NCBI GenBank assembly: GCA_020091685.1
Contig: CM034610.1
Span: 26,882,094-26,946,093, forward strand
Reading direction: 5' to 3'
DNA from: Lutjanus erythropterus
Lineage: Eukaryota > Chordata > Actinopteri > Lutjaniformes > Lutjanidae
DNA: 64,000 nucleotides
Positions 63,413 through 64,000 of the stretch are shown here, piece after piece. The notes under the pieces are model-generated. The model saw only the letters and a program-made list of their open reading frames with translations. It had not been told where the DNA came from and ran no database searches. The position numbers and the translations under genes were made by a program. How positions within the stretch are numbered: position 1 is the first letter of the stretch; every line of letters begins with the position of its first letter.

Positions 63413-63807
63413 AAAAAGGGACAGTAAAGTAAAGTTGTGGGCTGAATCAAGGGCAGAGATGTAATTTATGTGAATTATTAACATTAAAATACTCTCTGCT
63501 CCCCTTGAAGTCCTTGAAGTCGTCAGATTAAACTCCAATTTTAAGACTCTTGTCTGATTCACTCTGATCTACAGGCACACTCAGCTCAAATGTCATTTAC
63601 TCTCTACTGTCATTAACTAACCTGTGATGAAGTGTTTGCCACAGAGGGACAGCTCTAAGACAGTGACGAAAGTGACAGGACAGATAACCAATGAGCTGAA
63701 ACTTTCTGTAGAGCTCTCTAAAACCAGCCAACTTCAGATTCAGGTGATAATAAACTTTTTTTTTTTTAAGCACTGTTATTCCAAACATTTACAATTACAG
63801 CCAATTT

Positions 63808-64000
63808 AACCACACCTTAAAGGGATAGTTCACCCAAAAATGAAAATTCAGTCATTATCCACTCACCCTCATGCCAATTGAAGGTCAGGTTTAGTTTTTT
63901 AGTCCACAAAACACTGCTGGAGTTTCACAGGAAAACAGTGTTGCAGAATCTCACAAATAATAGAAGTGAATGTTGACCAGTTTTCTAGTAGAAAAAACAT
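63808..64000 (+). repeat. common fish repeat cut by the window end
   Basis: TTAAAGGGATAGTTCACCCA then AAAATGAAAATTCAGTCATT and ATCCACTCACCCTCATGCC, a very abundant teleost repeat. Only its left part is present. Confidence 0.75.

Noticed and set aside
62128-64000. Further upstream tbkbp1 exons
   Set aside because: This stretch is repeats and AT-rich sequence. No coiled-coil coding frame with splice sites was found.

Overview
This is vertebrate nuclear DNA, most likely from a spiny-rayed (percomorph) teleost. The evidence is AT-rich unique sequence, very long CA/TG microsatellites, many diverged fish-type interspersed repeats (short terminal-inverted-repeat elements, an L2/CR1-like LINE remnant, a probable solo LTR), and a spliced gene with GT-AG introns. 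There is no bacterial, plasmid or phage signal, and no CRISPR array, tRNA or rRNA gene.

Only one protein gene can be supported. It is the 3' part of tbkbp1 (TBK1-binding protein 1, also called SINTBAD), on the minus strand. Four coding exons splice in a consistent frame: 62066-62127, 49042-49157 (TBK1-binding domain), 44475-45262 (proline-rich Ser-Pro repeat region) and 41689-41817 (C-terminal zinc finger and stop). Together they encode 364 residues. Exons for the N-terminal coiled coil must lie beyond base 64000. The three introns are about 12.9, 3.8 and 2.7 kb and are packed with repeats.

Layout: 1-41 kb is downstream of tbkbp1 and has no recognisable exon. It holds microsatellites, a 26-bp minisatellite, several transposon remnants, and at least five islands (near 3.3, 7.6, 10.5, 12.4 and 16.8 kb) whose composition suggests conserved regulatory sequence. 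In mammals TBX21 lies downstream of TBKBP1 in the same orientation, so this interval may hold regulatory DNA of that locus; that is inference and no T-box exon is visible here. 39.7-40.9 kb is a DNA-transposon remnant with an internal minisatellite. 41.7-64 kb is tbkbp1. Its largest intron contains a 2-kb element with arms of about 370 bp flanked by TA, a tandem 210-bp duplication, the LINE remnant, a 70-bp AT-rich satellite, a fold-back element and a 56-bp hairpin-forming satellite.

No new multi-gene system is visible. The most interesting signals are a (TG)21 tract ending 10 nt before the tbkbp1 last-exon acceptor (a CFTR exon 9-like layout), the large TA-flanked inverted-repeat element, the hairpin satellite, and an 11-base motif repeated at three places in the gene-free part.
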